NCBI GenBank assembly: GCA_031553435.1
Contig: JAVBLQ010000058.1
Location: forward strand, 1 to 40,821
From: JAVBLQ01 sp031553435
GTDB taxonomy: Bacteria > Bacteroidota > Bacteroidia > Bacteroidales > Azobacteroidaceae
Direction of reading: 5' to 3'
Length of the DNA: 40,821 bases
Shown: in pieces, positions 18,323 through 27,804 of the stretch
How positions within the stretch are numbered: the stretch's first letter is position 1
How the letters are laid out: every line of letters begins with the position of its first letter
Made by a program: the position numbers and the translations under genes
The notes under the pieces: generated by a model
The model's database searches: none
Told to the model about the DNA's origin: nothing
Seen by the model: only the letters and a program-made list of their open reading frames with translations

Positions 18323-18333
18323 AAATTAATTCA

Positions 18334-19149
18334 CTATTGTAACTGGAATCGTACGGGTAGTGAGAAATATACCGGAACAGATTTACCGTTTTGTTTTCCG
18401 GGAATCCATCGTGGCATTGATTTTACTACTCTTATTGCTTCTTTATCACAACTGGATTCAAGACTACGAACTACTTCTATGTTAGAAATCTCGCCATCTT
18501 TTCCAACTACGAAACGAAGAACTACACGTCCTTGAATTCCTTGCTCAGCAGCGATAACCGGATATTTAAGATTTTTACTTAAATAAGACATCAACTCTTT
18601 GTCGCCACCAGGGAAACTAGGCATAACTTCTGCAACCTGGAAAGGCTTTTCAACTTCTGCTACAACGACTTTATTTTCTTTCAAGTCTGCAATATCTACT
18701 GCATCAGCATCAGTTGATCCTTTTACATCGGCTACGGAAATTTGAGCTTTTGTATCCTTCAATTCATCAACAGTTTTCATTTCATCTTCCTCTTTTACAT
18801 CTTTAGCAATAACAGGAGGAGTAAATTTTACTGTTTCTTTCAATTTCGGAGGTTCAGGAACTGTTTCTTGTTTGATTTGATTTTCAGGTTTTGTTTCCTG
18901 AAGTTGTTCCAAATTAGATAATTGGGCAGCAATGTCAATTGTATCATCTTGCGCTTTTTCAGGCAATACAAATTTCAAGAACATTGGTAGCACAACCATC
19001 CCAATACATAAAAAGATAACAATCAATAATGCTTTAAGGTGTCTTTTTGAAGATGTTTTACGGAGATAAAAAGCCCCGTATTTTTTATTTTTACCTTCAA
19101 ATATTATATCGCACCACGCATCTGACGTCAAATTTACATCTTGTACCAT
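18334..19149 (-). CDS. tonB: Energy transducer TonB
   Basis: 271 residues. A cytoplasmic N terminus (about 1-37) includes KKYGAFYLRK, usual in Bacteroidota TonB. One membrane helix follows (about 39-62), then a Pro/Glu/Lys-rich spacer across the periplasm (PENQIKQETVPEPPKLKE). The C-terminal TonB domain (about 180-271) has YPVIAAEQGIQGRVVLRF, VGKDGEISNIEVVRS and MPRWIPGKQNGKSVPV. It carries energy from ExbB/ExbD to TonB-dependent outer-membrane transporters. It lies 31 bases after the second exbD. Confidence 0.95.
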   Translation of the reverse strand: MVQDVNLTSDAWCDIIFEGKNKKYGAFYLRKTSSKRHLKALLIVIFLCIGMVVLPMFLKFVLPEKAQDDTIDIAAQLSNLEQLQETKPENQIKQETVPEPPKLKETVKFTPPVIAKDVKEEDEMKTVDELKDTKAQISVADVKGSTDADAVDIADLKENKVVVAEVEKPFQVAEVMPSFPGGDKELMSYLSKNLKYPVIAAEQGIQGRVVLRFVVGKDGEISNIEVVRSLESSCDKEAIRVVKSMPRWIPGKQNGKSVPVYFSLPVRFQLQ

Positions 19150-19180
19150 TTTTTTTATTTTATTGGGTGATACGAATAAT

Positions 19181-19834
19181 TTACTTATCAGAAGTACCTA
19201 CTGCTGCATGTCCCTTTGTTTCTAAGTTTTTGATCAGGAACTCATCAGCTTCAGTAAAATCCACTACAGCATATTTACCTATATTACATACAAGCATTTC
19301 ATCCAGAGCATCAACAAGACCTTTGTAAGAAGCTTCATCGGTTGCTTTAATCATTATCTGAGGAGCATTTTTATTTGCTCTTGCTTCTGCTGACAATTTT
19401 TTAAAGTCATCTTCTGATATTTCCTTCTTAGTACGTCTTTCTTTTAGCTCGTTAACTTGATTAACCACTTCTGCGTTACGCCCCAAAAGCACTTTACGCA
19501 AGCCTTCTGCCGTAAAATCAGTTTCAACTAAAGATGTATAATCTTCGTAATTAGGAAATCCAAAATAATAGAAAACTTTATCTTTATCCAAAAGGATTGT
19601 TATTGCTTTCTTTTCATCCACTTTCGTTATATCTTCCGGAGTCGTTTTCTCTCTTGAAGGCATACTGATCTCCATTGTCTGAGGTTTGCTCAAAGTTGTA
19701 CAGAACATAAAGAATGTGATCAAAAGCATGTTCATATCCACCATAGGTGTAAAGTCCACACGCAATGTGATTTTCTTCTGTTTAACTTTTTTCCCTTTTT
19801 CATGTCCACCGCCACCGGTATCTATCGAAGCCAT
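19181..19834 (-). CDS. exbD: Biopolymer transporter ExbD (second copy)
   Basis: 217 residues; a Gly/Lys-rich cytoplasmic tail, then one membrane helix with the proton-path aspartate Asp33 in FTPMVDMNMLLITFFMFC, then a periplasmic domain. The periplasmic part is larger than in E. coli ExbD and carries a charged helical insert (NQVNELKERRTKKEISEDDF, about 127-146). Homologous to, but clearly different from, the upstream copy. With ExbB it converts proton flow into TonB movement; two ExbD types suggest a mixed complex. Confidence 0.92.
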   Translation of the reverse strand: MASIDTGGGGHEKGKKVKQKKITLRVDFTPMVDMNMLLITFFMFCTTLSKPQTMEISMPSREKTTPEDITKVDEKKAITILLDKDKVFYYFGFPNYEDYTSLVETDFTAEGLRKVLLGRNAEVVNQVNELKERRTKKEISEDDFKKLSAEARANKNAPQIMIKATDEASYKGLVDALDEMLVCNIGKYAVVDFTEADEFLIKNLETKGHAAVGTSDK

Positions 19835-19873
19835 AATTTATTACTTTTTAAATGTTTATAATTAAGTAACCCA

Positions 19874-20479
19874 TTACGATTCCGCAGCAGATTTGAGACT
19901 TGTAATCAGGTTAAACCTGTTTATTCTCATTTCCTGAAGCGATCCCATTACTGTTTTAATGGTAGAATAGGGTGTAGTTGCATCTGCTTTGATAGCAATA
20001 ATTAATTCAGGATTAACTTCCCTAGCTCGTTGTACCCAGTGTTTGAATTGGTTATCAACGCTATCAGTCGGAATTCCAAGAGTCTTGAGCATTTCATCTT
20101 GTTTATCATTGGATAAAGCAAGAAATGCTTTCATCTTTGTTATCGGAGCTCCAAATGAAGGTTTTAATCCAAACTGATAGAGTTCTTGATCTGTGAACGT
20201 TATCTGATAATCATTGCCTACTTCTTTTAATACTTTCATCTTGTCTTCTTGTTTGTCAAGAGACATGAAAACCTTTCCATCAGGGTCAACGAGAACTGTC
20301 AGGATATTGGTTTCCGGTATTTTTATATCAGAGACAGACCCGGGAGTTACAACTTGTACCGGCTCTTTTTTGATAAATGTAGATGTAAGCATAAAAAAGG
20401 TAAGCAAAAGCACAGTAACGTCACTCATCGCTGTCATGTCGATGAATGTACTTTTCCTTTTGACTTTTACTTTCGGCAT
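19874..20479 (-). CDS. exbD: Biopolymer transporter ExbD (first copy)
   Basis: 201 residues; a basic N terminus (PKVKVKRKSTF), a membrane helix with the conserved aspartate Asp20 in MSDVTVLLLTFFML, then a periplasmic domain that ends in ADATTPYSTIKTVMGSLQ, the ExbD/TolR end pattern. It starts 12 bases after exbB. The domain has an insertion (about 85-140, VGNDYQITFTDQELYQFG) not seen in short proteobacterial ExbD. Confidence 0.93.
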   Translation of the reverse strand: MPKVKVKRKSTFIDMTAMSDVTVLLLTFFMLTSTFIKKEPVQVVTPGSVSDIKIPETNILTVLVDPDGKVFMSLDKQEDKMKVLKEVGNDYQITFTDQELYQFGLKPSFGAPITKMKAFLALSNDKQDEMLKTLGIPTDSVDNQFKHWVQRAREVNPELIIAIKADATTPYSTIKTVMGSLQEMRINRFNLITSLKSAAES

Positions 20480-20491
20480 AGTGCAATCTTA

Positions 20492-21313
20492 TTATTTGCT
20501 ATGCTTAGCAGCATAAGTTTGTACAATAGAGAATCCCATTTCATCAATAGCATAAGTCATGTTATCAATTTTACCGGTAAAGAAGCTATAAGATATGATA
20601 GCCAAAGCACCGGTTGCAATACCTAAGGCTGTATTGATAAGAGCTTCAGAGATACCAGTTGCCAAGGCAACAGAGTCAGGAGCACCTGCATTTGCCAAAG
20701 CAGCGAATGAACGGATCATACCTAATACGGTTCCTAACAATCCGAAAAGTGTTCCCAAAGTAGAGATAGCTGCAATAACCGGAAGATTTTGTTCCATAGT
20801 AGGAAGTTCCAATGCAGTAGCTTCTTCTATATCTTTTTGAATAGCTAACAATTTTTGTTCTTTACTTAGGTCTTCGGTTGATTTTTCCATATCTTCATAT
20901 TTCTTCAAGCCGGCAGAAACAACAGCAGCTACAGATCCTTTTTGTTTTGTACAAAGATCATCAGCACCTTTAATATCACCAGCTTCAAGGCGTTCTTTCA
21001 CTTTAGCAACGAAGTTAATGAGGTTTCCTTTTCCTTTAGCTTTGTTAATTGCAAAAAAACGTTCAACGCTTAAGGTTAAAACAGTAAGTAACAAGGTAAT
21101 AACAATTACAACGTTAGGACCTCCTTTGTAGATTGTTCCCAAGTAATCTCCAGGTATCGGGTGGTTATTGCGATCGCCTTCCATAAAGTGAGATGGGTCA
21201 CCGAATACAAATCGCCAAACAACAAATGCAATAATTGCACAAACGAACACAACAATACCAGCAGAGACTCCACGAGATTTACCCTTTACCTCTTTTTTGT
21301 TTCTTGTTTCCAT
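20492..21313 (-). CDS. exbB: MotA/TolQ/ExbB proton channel protein
   Basis: 273 residues. Three membrane parts: about 20-38, 62-82 and a long C-terminal pair at about 175-250 (NLPVIAAISTLGTLFGLLGT then LINTALGIATGALAIISYSF), the hallmark of the MotA/TolQ/ExbB family. It forms the proton channel with ExbD that powers TonB. The N-terminal extra helix is typical of Bacteroidota members. First gene of the seven-gene operon. Confidence 0.93.
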   Translation of the reverse strand: METRNKKEVKGKSRGVSAGIVVFVCAIIAFVVWRFVFGDPSHFMEGDRNNHPIPGDYLGTIYKGGPNVVIVITLLLTVLTLSVERFFAINKAKGKGNLINFVAKVKERLEAGDIKGADDLCTKQKGSVAAVVSAGLKKYEDMEKSTEDLSKEQKLLAIQKDIEEATALELPTMEQNLPVIAAISTLGTLFGLLGTVLGMIRSFAALANAGAPDSVALATGISEALINTALGIATGALAIISYSFFTGKIDNMTYAIDEMGFSIVQTYAAKHSK

Positions 21314-21508
21314 AGATAGATAAAAATTTGTTTTTAAAATATTAACTGATTAAAATGGTATTAAAATTTAACTTTATTATTAAATTCTATGAGTTAGAAC
21401 TAATTAACACAAATACTTATTGTTAAGGTTTTATCCCTTAATTAATTGCAAATGTGGTAGTTTTTTTTCAAAGAAAAAATTTTCTCTCAATTCTTTAGAA
21501 TATTGTCA

Positions 21509-21516
21509 CAAAGTTA
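21509..21516 (-). promoter_or_regulatory. Candidate -7 box for the exb/tonB operon
   Basis: TAACTTTG on the minus strand fits TAnnTTTG; the -33 element is only a T-run. It would give a long leader of about 190 bases, very rich in A and T, in which I see no known riboswitch. Confidence 0.4.
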
Positions 21517-21537
21517 GGGAAAAAACTTTAAAATGAA

Positions 21538-21568
21538 AGCTTTTCCGTCTTAAATAAACGGAAAAGCT
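21538..21568 (-). terminator. Terminator of the nuo operon
   Basis: AGCTTTTCCGT (21538-21548) and ACGGAAAAGCT (21558-21568) are a perfect 11-bp stem 35 bases past the nuoN stop, with a T-rich tail on the minus strand. Confidence 0.8.
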
Positions 21569-21602
21569 CAAAACATTGATGTATTTAATGATATAATTTT
21601 TG

Positions 21603-23027
21603 TTAAATTCCCAAATTAAGTTGATCAATGTAACCGTAAATTCCGCTGATAAATCCAATGATAATTATGCCTGCAACACAGATTCCTAGACTTATCCGGT
21701 TGTATCCGTCACAAGAAATTTTTTCAATGGGATTATCTGATTTTTTGATAAACATCGCTTTTATAATCAATAAATAATAGTACAGAGAAATTACAGTATT
21801 TAACAATGCAATGAAAACCAACAAATATTCTTTTTGCTCAGCCGCTGCCGCAAATATGAAAAATTTACTAAAAAATCCTGCAAAAGGAGGAATTCCTGCC
21901 AATGAAAAGACTGACAGCATCATGATAAAACTTAACTTCGGATTTGTTGTATATAAACCATCGTATTCATCAATATTTACCTTTCCTGTTCTGGATTCAA
22001 TGGCTGTAATAACCCCGAACGCAGCAAGATTGGAAAATATATAAACCAATACGAAATAAATGGTAGCTGTCATCCCTTGAGGAGATCCGGAAATGATACC
22101 CAACAAAATATATCCGGCTTGTGAAATTGAAGAAAAAGCAAAGAAACGTTTGATGTCTTTTTGACGGATGGCAAATAAGTTACCTAATGTAATAGTAATA
22201 ACTGCTGACCACCAAAGTATAGGTTCCCAGATATTAGCAATATTTGCAAATGCTTTCTGAAGAACGATAATCAAAGTGAAAGCTGCCGCTCCTTTGGATA
22301 CCACAGAAAGATAAGCAGTCACGCTTGTAGGAGCTCCCTGATAAACATCTGCCGTCCATAAATGGAATGGAACCAATGATATTTTGAATCCCAATCCGCT
22401 GAAGAAAAATACAAATCCCATGATCAACATCGGAGTTGCAGAAATTCCTTGCGCTATATCCGAGAAATATAATGTTCCTGCAGATCCGTATATAAAAGAA
22501 ACTCCAAACAATAAAATTGCTGAAGATAAACCGGCAATTAAAATATATTTAGCTCCTGCTTCAGCAGAATTATTTTTATATTTATCGAAAGCGGCCAATG
22601 CTGCAAGCGGAAGAGAGGCCATTTCCAAACCAATGTATAACATTACGAAATTTCCAGATGAAATCATGAAATACATTCCCAACAAAGTAGATAAGGTAAT
22701 AGTAAAAAATTCACCTCTTTTATGAACGGTACCTTCGCTTTTTAACCAATTATTTGTCTGTAATAAAACAATCAGAGTGCCGATATTCAGTACATTTTTC
22801 ATTATTGCAGTAATAGGAGTGCTGACAAACATTCCTCCAAAAGCAGTTCCGAGAGGTGACGGGTATATAATTCCAAATGCCGTATGCAACAAAAAAGCTA
22901 TACAAGCCAATGGTTGAAAATATTTTTTACATTCTTCCGAAGCAAAAATATCAAAACATAGCAACAGTACAAATACAATTGTTAAACTAACTTCTTGTTG
23001 CATTAATAAAAAATTGCTGTAATCCAT
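21603..23027 (-). CDS. nuoN: NADH-quinone oxidoreductase subunit N
   Basis: 474 residues with about 14 membrane helices, one of the three antiporter-like subunits of Complex I that move protons. Landmarks are the LYIGLEMASLPLAALAAFDK segment and the conserved FKISLVPFHLWTADVYQGAP, which holds the key lysine and histidine of the family. It is the last gene of the nuo operon, 5 bases after nuoM. Confidence 0.95.
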   Translation of the reverse strand: MDYSNFLLMQQEVSLTIVFVLLLCFDIFASEECKKYFQPLACIAFLLHTAFGIIYPSPLGTAFGGMFVSTPITAIMKNVLNIGTLIVLLQTNNWLKSEGTVHKRGEFFTITLSTLLGMYFMISSGNFVMLYIGLEMASLPLAALAAFDKYKNNSAEAGAKYILIAGLSSAILLFGVSFIYGSAGTLYFSDIAQGISATPMLIMGFVFFFSGLGFKISLVPFHLWTADVYQGAPTSVTAYLSVVSKGAAAFTLIIVLQKAFANIANIWEPILWWSAVITITLGNLFAIRQKDIKRFFAFSSISQAGYILLGIISGSPQGMTATIYFVLVYIFSNLAAFGVITAIESRTGKVNIDEYDGLYTTNPKLSFIMMLSVFSLAGIPPFAGFFSKFFIFAAAAEQKEYLLVFIALLNTVISLYYYLLIIKAMFIKKSDNPIEKISCDGYNRISLGICVAGIIIIGFISGIYGYIDQLNLGI

Positions 23028-23032
23028 ATTTG

Positions 23033-24508
23033 TTAAATTGCTAATTTTTCAATGATTGGTTGAATACTGGCAGAGATCAATTCTGTTAATCCTGAAGGGA
23101 AAAGCCCGATAGCTGCAATACAGACAATCAGTCCGACAGCCGAAACTTTTTCGTACCAGGCTGCATCGGTCAAACCCAAATGGTGTTCGTCCTGAACCGG
23201 ACCATATAATATTTTTCCAACCGTGCGAAGGATGTAAACTGCCGTAATTACGATAGAACAACAGGCTACAATAGTGAATACACGATGAAACATATCATCA
23301 TGTTGGAATGAACCTACAAAAATCGTCATTTCGGCAACAAATCCGCTCAATCCGGGAAGACCCAAGGATGCCAAACCGGCAATCACATAACAAACCGAGG
23401 CAAAAGGCATAATCTTCATCAAACCTCCCATCTCGCGTATATCACGAGTATGTGTTCTTCCGTATATCAAACCGATCAGGGCAAAGAACAAGGCTGTCAT
23501 CAAACCATGTGAAACCATCTGCATAATAGCTCCGGTCATTGCCGTCTGGTTCATCATCAGAATAGCAAAAAGTACTAATCCGCAGTGACTCACAGAAGAA
23601 TAAGCATTGATATATTTCAAGTCATTTTGTACTACGGCTCCAAATGCACCGTAAACTACACTTATTCCGGTTAATATCAGGAATATCCATCCTAATTCAT
23701 GGGCTGCTTCAGGCATCAGATACATGGCTACACGGAAACATCCGTAACCTCCCAGTTTCATCAAAACGCCTGCGTGAAGCATAGATACCGCTGTGGGTGC
23801 TGAAGCGTGACCATCAGGCGACCATGTATGGAATGGGAATAATGCGCCCAACACTCCAAAACCCAGAAATGTTGCGGGGAATATCCAACGTTGATATTCT
23901 ATCGGTATATGTAATTTGGCTATTTCAACAATATTCATACTGGTATGTCCGGATGCATAATAAATACCTAATATTCCTACCAATAGAAATGCCGAACCTC
24001 CCATTAACATCAATGTCAGTTTCATGGCTGAATATTCTTTCTTTCCGGTTCCCCATACTCCGATAAGTAAGTACATCGGGATCAAGGCTACTTCATAGAA
24101 CAGAAACATGGTAAACAGGTCTAATGAAATAAAGAATCCAAAAACTCCAATTGACAACAGGCAGAACCATAAAAAGTATTCTTTTGCCAAATCCATATTC
24201 CAGGAAGAAAAGACTCCTGTAAATACAATTACGGATGAAAGAATCAACATCGCTACCGAAATGCCATCCACTCCGACTGTATAATGAATATTTAACGGGG
24301 CATACCAAACAACATCGGATACGAATAACATTCCTTCCGGCGTTATTGCTCTTGCCTGCAAAAACATACACAAAAGATATGCGGCAAGTCCCAGTAATAT
24401 TGTGGAACCAGTCACCATAATGGTTCTTATTGTGCGTATATTGTTTGTCAAAAACAATCCGCCCATCATCAGGAAAGGAACCAGTACAAATAATGATAAG
24501 AAATTCAT
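23033..24508 (-). CDS. nuoM: NADH-quinone oxidoreductase subunit M
   Basis: 491 residues, antiporter-like proton-pumping subunit. FLFYEVALIPMYLLIGVWG contains the conserved membrane glutamate, and FPFHTWSPDGHASAPTAVS the family signature between helices 7 and 8. GLPGLSGFVAEM is also typical of NuoM. Start follows nuoL by 9 bases. Confidence 0.96.
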   Translation of the reverse strand: MNFLSLFVLVPFLMMGGLFLTNNIRTIRTIMVTGSTILLGLAAYLLCMFLQARAITPEGMLFVSDVVWYAPLNIHYTVGVDGISVAMLILSSVIVFTGVFSSWNMDLAKEYFLWFCLLSIGVFGFFISLDLFTMFLFYEVALIPMYLLIGVWGTGKKEYSAMKLTLMLMGGSAFLLVGILGIYYASGHTSMNIVEIAKLHIPIEYQRWIFPATFLGFGVLGALFPFHTWSPDGHASAPTAVSMLHAGVLMKLGGYGCFRVAMYLMPEAAHELGWIFLILTGISVVYGAFGAVVQNDLKYINAYSSVSHCGLVLFAILMMNQTAMTGAIMQMVSHGLMTALFFALIGLIYGRTHTRDIREMGGLMKIMPFASVCYVIAGLASLGLPGLSGFVAEMTIFVGSFQHDDMFHRVFTIVACCSIVITAVYILRTVGKILYGPVQDEHHLGLTDAAWYEKVSAVGLIVCIAAIGLFPSGLTELISASIQPIIEKLAI

Positions 24509-24517
24509 ATTTTGATG

Positions 24518-26434
24518 TTATAAGAACAATACTAAACTTGCAATAACTAAAACACCGATCACAAATATCCATGCATAAGCTTGGATATATCCGGATTGCA
24601 ATCCTTTGGTATCGGATGAAATACGTTGAGTAGTCCAAGCGATTCCATTCATGAATCCGTCAACTACATGCCTGTCAAACCATGCTATCGGCATACAGAT
24701 ACATTTGAAAACGAAGCTTTTGGTAATAAACATCCAAACTTCATCCAAATAGAATTTATTAAGTGTCACTTTATATAATCCACCCAAAGATTTTGCAATC
24801 TGAGCCGGTTTGTCACTACCTTTTCTATATAATACTGCTGCCAATCCTATTCCAACCAGAGCAACTATGATACTAGGAATCCCCACACCAAACCAATCAA
24901 TATGAGCTTCGAAAGGCATTCTGTCTGCAGTGATCATTTCAGGAAAATGAATGAATCCTGTAAAGACGGTAAATACTCCCAAAATAATCAAAGGAACAGA
25001 CATTAATGCCGGAGATTCATGCGGTGCATGATGAGCATCGTATTCTTTTTCTTTTCCATGAAAAATATTGAAATAAAGACGAAACATATAAAAAGCCGTA
25101 AGACCTGCAACCACATATAATACTCCAAATAATAACGGACTATGATGCAAAGTTGCTGCCAATATTTCATCTTTACTGAAAAATCCTGATAATGGCCAGA
25201 TACCTGCAATGGCGACACAGGCAATTAAGAATGTCCAACGGGTAATCGGCATATATTTTTTCAGATTTCCCATATCTCCCATTTCATTGCTGTGAACCGC
25301 ATGAATTACCGAGCCGGCTCCAAGGAATAACAATGCTTTGAAAAATGCATGAGTAAACAAATGAAACATAGAAGCCATGTAACCCAAACCATCATGACCA
25401 TCGTATCCTGAAACACCTAAGGCTACCATCATGTAAGCAATCTGGGATATGGTAGAAAATGCCAAAACACGTTTTATATCTGTTTGTGTAATTGCAATTA
25501 CTGCGGCAAATAAAGCCGTAAATGCACCTACATAAGCAATCATCTCCAATACTCCGGGAGCAGCGAAAAAATAAACCGGGAATAACCTCGCAACCAAATA
25601 TACTCCGGCTACAACCATTGTAGCAGCATGGATCAACGCAGAAACCGGTGTAGGACCTTCCATTGCATCCGGCAACCAGATATGTAGAGGGAACATGGCC
25701 GATTTTCCGGCACCTCCCATAAAAATCAAAGCTAAAGCCCAAGTTGTTGCAGATAGGCCCATGAAAGCCATCCCCTGATTAGAACCTAATACCAATGCTG
25801 CCTTATCAGCAGTGAGCATTCCGAAATCAAATGTTCCGGTACAATAGGAAAGGATTAGAATCCCTATCAAAAAACCTAAATCAGCAAAACGAGTAACAAT
25901 AAACGCTTTCTTGGAAGCTGCAACAGCCGATGGTTTGGTATAATAGAATCCGATGAGTGAGTAAGAAGAAACTCCCACTAATTCCCAGAAAATATACATT
26001 TGGAAGATATTGGTTGCAACAACCAATCCCAACATGGAAAAGCTAAACAAGGAAAGGAAAGCATAATAGCGTTGAAAACCTTTTTCTCCATGCATATAAC
26101 TCAAACTGTAGATATGCACCATCAACGAAACCGTTGTAATAACAACAAGCATCATTACGGAAATAGGATCTAACAAAATGCCCAGATCGATATGCAATTT
26201 ATCTGTGAAACGTAACCATTCGAACGAAACAGGAATAATTTCCTTATAAACTCCATTCACATTGCCTGCTCCGAAAAAATACTGACAAGCTACCGTATAT
26301 GAAAGTATTGTGGCAAGGGCCATCCCCATTGTTCCGATAATTCCGGCCAATTGAGGTTTCATTTTATGCCCTGTAAGTCCCAACAACAGGAAAAAGAATA
26401 AAGGAGCGACTATGATTAATAATGTATATTCCAT
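24518..26434 (-). CDS. nuoL: NADH-quinone oxidoreductase subunit L
   Basis: 638 residues, the most distal proton-pumping subunit, which in known structures carries a long lateral helix along the membrane arm. FWELVGVSSYSLIGFYY holds the conserved glutamate and MFPLHIWLPDAMEGPTPVSA the signature. The His-rich segment EYDAHHAPHE (about 467-476) is in a loop before the C-terminal helices. It starts 4 bases after nuoK ends. Confidence 0.96.
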   Translation of the reverse strand: MEYTLLIIVAPLFFFLLLGLTGHKMKPQLAGIIGTMGMALATILSYTVACQYFFGAGNVNGVYKEIIPVSFEWLRFTDKLHIDLGILLDPISVMMLVVITTVSLMVHIYSLSYMHGEKGFQRYYAFLSLFSFSMLGLVVATNIFQMYIFWELVGVSSYSLIGFYYTKPSAVAASKKAFIVTRFADLGFLIGILILSYCTGTFDFGMLTADKAALVLGSNQGMAFMGLSATTWALALIFMGGAGKSAMFPLHIWLPDAMEGPTPVSALIHAATMVVAGVYLVARLFPVYFFAAPGVLEMIAYVGAFTALFAAVIAITQTDIKRVLAFSTISQIAYMMVALGVSGYDGHDGLGYMASMFHLFTHAFFKALLFLGAGSVIHAVHSNEMGDMGNLKKYMPITRWTFLIACVAIAGIWPLSGFFSKDEILAATLHHSPLLFGVLYVVAGLTAFYMFRLYFNIFHGKEKEYDAHHAPHESPALMSVPLIILGVFTVFTGFIHFPEMITADRMPFEAHIDWFGVGIPSIIVALVGIGLAAVLYRKGSDKPAQIAKSLGGLYKVTLNKFYLDEVWMFITKSFVFKCICMPIAWFDRHVVDGFMNGIAWTTQRISSDTKGLQSGYIQAYAWIFVIGVLVIASLVLFL

Positions 26435-26438
26435 ATTT

Positions 26439-26750
26439 TCAATTTTTCATTCTGTTGACGTTTCCTACATTAATATTGCCTATATTTCTGTAAATATTGA
26501 TGATGATTGCAATGGCAACAGCAGTTTCTGCAGCCGCAATGGCAATGATGAACAGAGAGAAAAACATGCCTTCCATTCCGTTAGGAAATAAATAACGGTT
26601 GAATACGCAGAAATTGATCACCACAGCATTGAGCATCAATTCCATAGATATAAGCATTGCCAACATATTTTTTCTGACAATGAATCCATAGACTCCTGCA
26701 AAAAACATGATGATACTTACTACTAAAAAATGTTCCATTGGGATATTCAT
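26439..26750 (-). CDS. nuoK: NADH-quinone oxidoreductase subunit K
   Basis: From ATG 26750 the protein has 103 residues, the family's usual length, with three membrane helices and the conserved glutamates in SMELMLNAVVINF and AIAAAETAVAIAI. A 17-residue-longer frame from 26801 is rejected: it would overlap nuoJ, and the ATG at 26750 is preceded by a strong AGGAGG ribosome site, rare in this phylum. Starts 11 bases after nuoJ. Confidence 0.94.
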   Translation of the reverse strand: MNIPMEHFLVVSIIMFFAGVYGFIVRKNMLAMLISMELMLNAVVINFCVFNRYLFPNGMEGMFFSLFIIAIAAAETAVAIAIIINIYRNIGNINVGNVNRMKN

Positions 26751-26761
26751 ATTTTTTCCTC

Positions 26762-27274
26762 CTATCTTTTGCGTGCAATCAAAATTCCTCCGATGATACA
26801 AGCTAACAACAAGACACTCAACGCTTCAAATGGCAACAGATATTGATATTTGTCCATACCCATTAATCCATGACCGATTGCTTTCATGTTGATTTCCGCT
26901 TCCGGAGCAATATTTGAGACATTGAATGTTTGTTTTAAAAGCACAATTGCCGTAACTATAATTCCGGCAACTACAGTAAGTCCGGCCCATATGGCTCTTT
27001 TTTTACTATTATTTTCAATGGTATCGCCTTTCTGACTCGTCAACAATATCGCAAAAACGTATAAGACGACAATACCCCCTGCATACACCGAAATCTGAAC
27101 GGCAGCAATAAAGTGATAATTTAACAATAAATAAAGGCCTGCGGATCCGATCAATACAAATAACAAATAAGTTGCTGCCCGCAATATTTTTGTAGATGTT
27201 ACAGCCAGGATAGAACAGACAATCATAAAGATTGCGAGTGAATAAAATATAACTAAAGATGCTGTTGTTTCCAT
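26762..27274 (-). CDS. nuoJ: NADH-quinone oxidoreductase subunit J
   Basis: 170 residues with five membrane helices. AAVQISVYAGGIVVLYVFAI is the NuoJ signature helix region (with its pi-bulge in known structures). The gap to nuoI (41 bases) is filled by a 7-bp repeat array, so its ribosome-binding region is made of repeat units. Confidence 0.94.
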   Translation of the reverse strand: METTASLVIFYSLAIFMIVCSILAVTSTKILRAATYLLFVLIGSAGLYLLLNYHFIAAVQISVYAGGIVVLYVFAILLTSQKGDTIENNSKKRAIWAGLTVVAGIIVTAIVLLKQTFNVSNIAPEAEINMKAIGHGLMGMDKYQYLLPFEALSVLLLACIIGGILIARKR

Positions 27275-27280
27275 ATTATT

Positions 27281-27315
27281 AATTAAAAATGGAGAATGGA
27301 AAATTGAAAATGATT
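27281..27315. repeat. 7-bp repeat array between nuoI and nuoJ
   Basis: Units AATTAAA, AATGGAG, AATGGAA, AATTGAA and AATGATT follow at exact 7-bp spacing and end at the base next to the nuoI stop codon (27316-27318). It fills nearly the whole gap. Confidence 0.75.
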
Positions 27316-27801
27316 TTAAGATGTTGCTTCTTCTTTTTTCTCTTTTTTGATTAAAGATGATCCCGGTTTATTCAATTGTCTGACAAGTTTTCTTTGTGTG
27401 AAAGTTGAATGTTCGAAATCAGGAGACCAATCAATGGCATCTTGCGGACACGTTTGCGTACACAATCCGCAAAAAATACAACTACCTATATCATATATAT
27501 ATTTGTCCAATACTCTTTTTTCTTTTCCGGTTTCCGGATCAATCTCTTTTTTTACAAGTACCTGAATGGTTCCGTTAGGACAATTGTTGGCACAGATCTG
27601 ACAAGCTGTACAATGATGTTGATTATTTGCATCGTGAGGCATTATCAACTGTCCGCGAAAACGTTCAAATTTTTGTTTTGTCTTTCTGTTTTCCGGATAT
27701 TGTTCCGTAACTTTCGGACGAATCATATTTTTCATGGTAATAACCATTCCTTGTATCAGGCGGTAAATACCTACAAATATGTTCTTTATGTAATTAATCA
27801 T
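27316..27801 (-). CDS. nuoI: NADH-quinone oxidoreductase subunit I
   Basis: 161 residues, the ferredoxin-like subunit that holds two [4Fe-4S] clusters (N6a/N6b) and passes electrons to NuoB. Cysteines 64, 67, 70 and 74 (CTACQICANNCP) and 108, 111, 114 and 118 (CIFCGLCTQTCP) give two complete CxxCxxCxxxCP sets. An N-terminal amphipathic helix lies on the membrane. The leader in front of the ATG is a 7-bp repeat array. Confidence 0.96.
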   Translation of the reverse strand: MINYIKNIFVGIYRLIQGMVITMKNMIRPKVTEQYPENRKTKQKFERFRGQLIMPHDANNQHHCTACQICANNCPNGTIQVLVKKEIDPETGKEKRVLDKYIYDIGSCIFCGLCTQTCPQDAIDWSPDFEHSTFTQRKLVRQLNKPGSSLIKKEKKEEATS

Positions 27802-27804
27802 CTC

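Noticed and set aside
21314..21602. Small gene or riboswitch before exbB
   Set aside because: No start codon with a protein-like frame and no recognisable riboswitch; only a -7 box and the nuo terminator are seen.
24093..24638. 181-codon minus-strand frame within nuoM/nuoL
   Set aside because: It overlaps two certain nuo genes in another frame and has Cys/Arg-rich content typical of a shadow.
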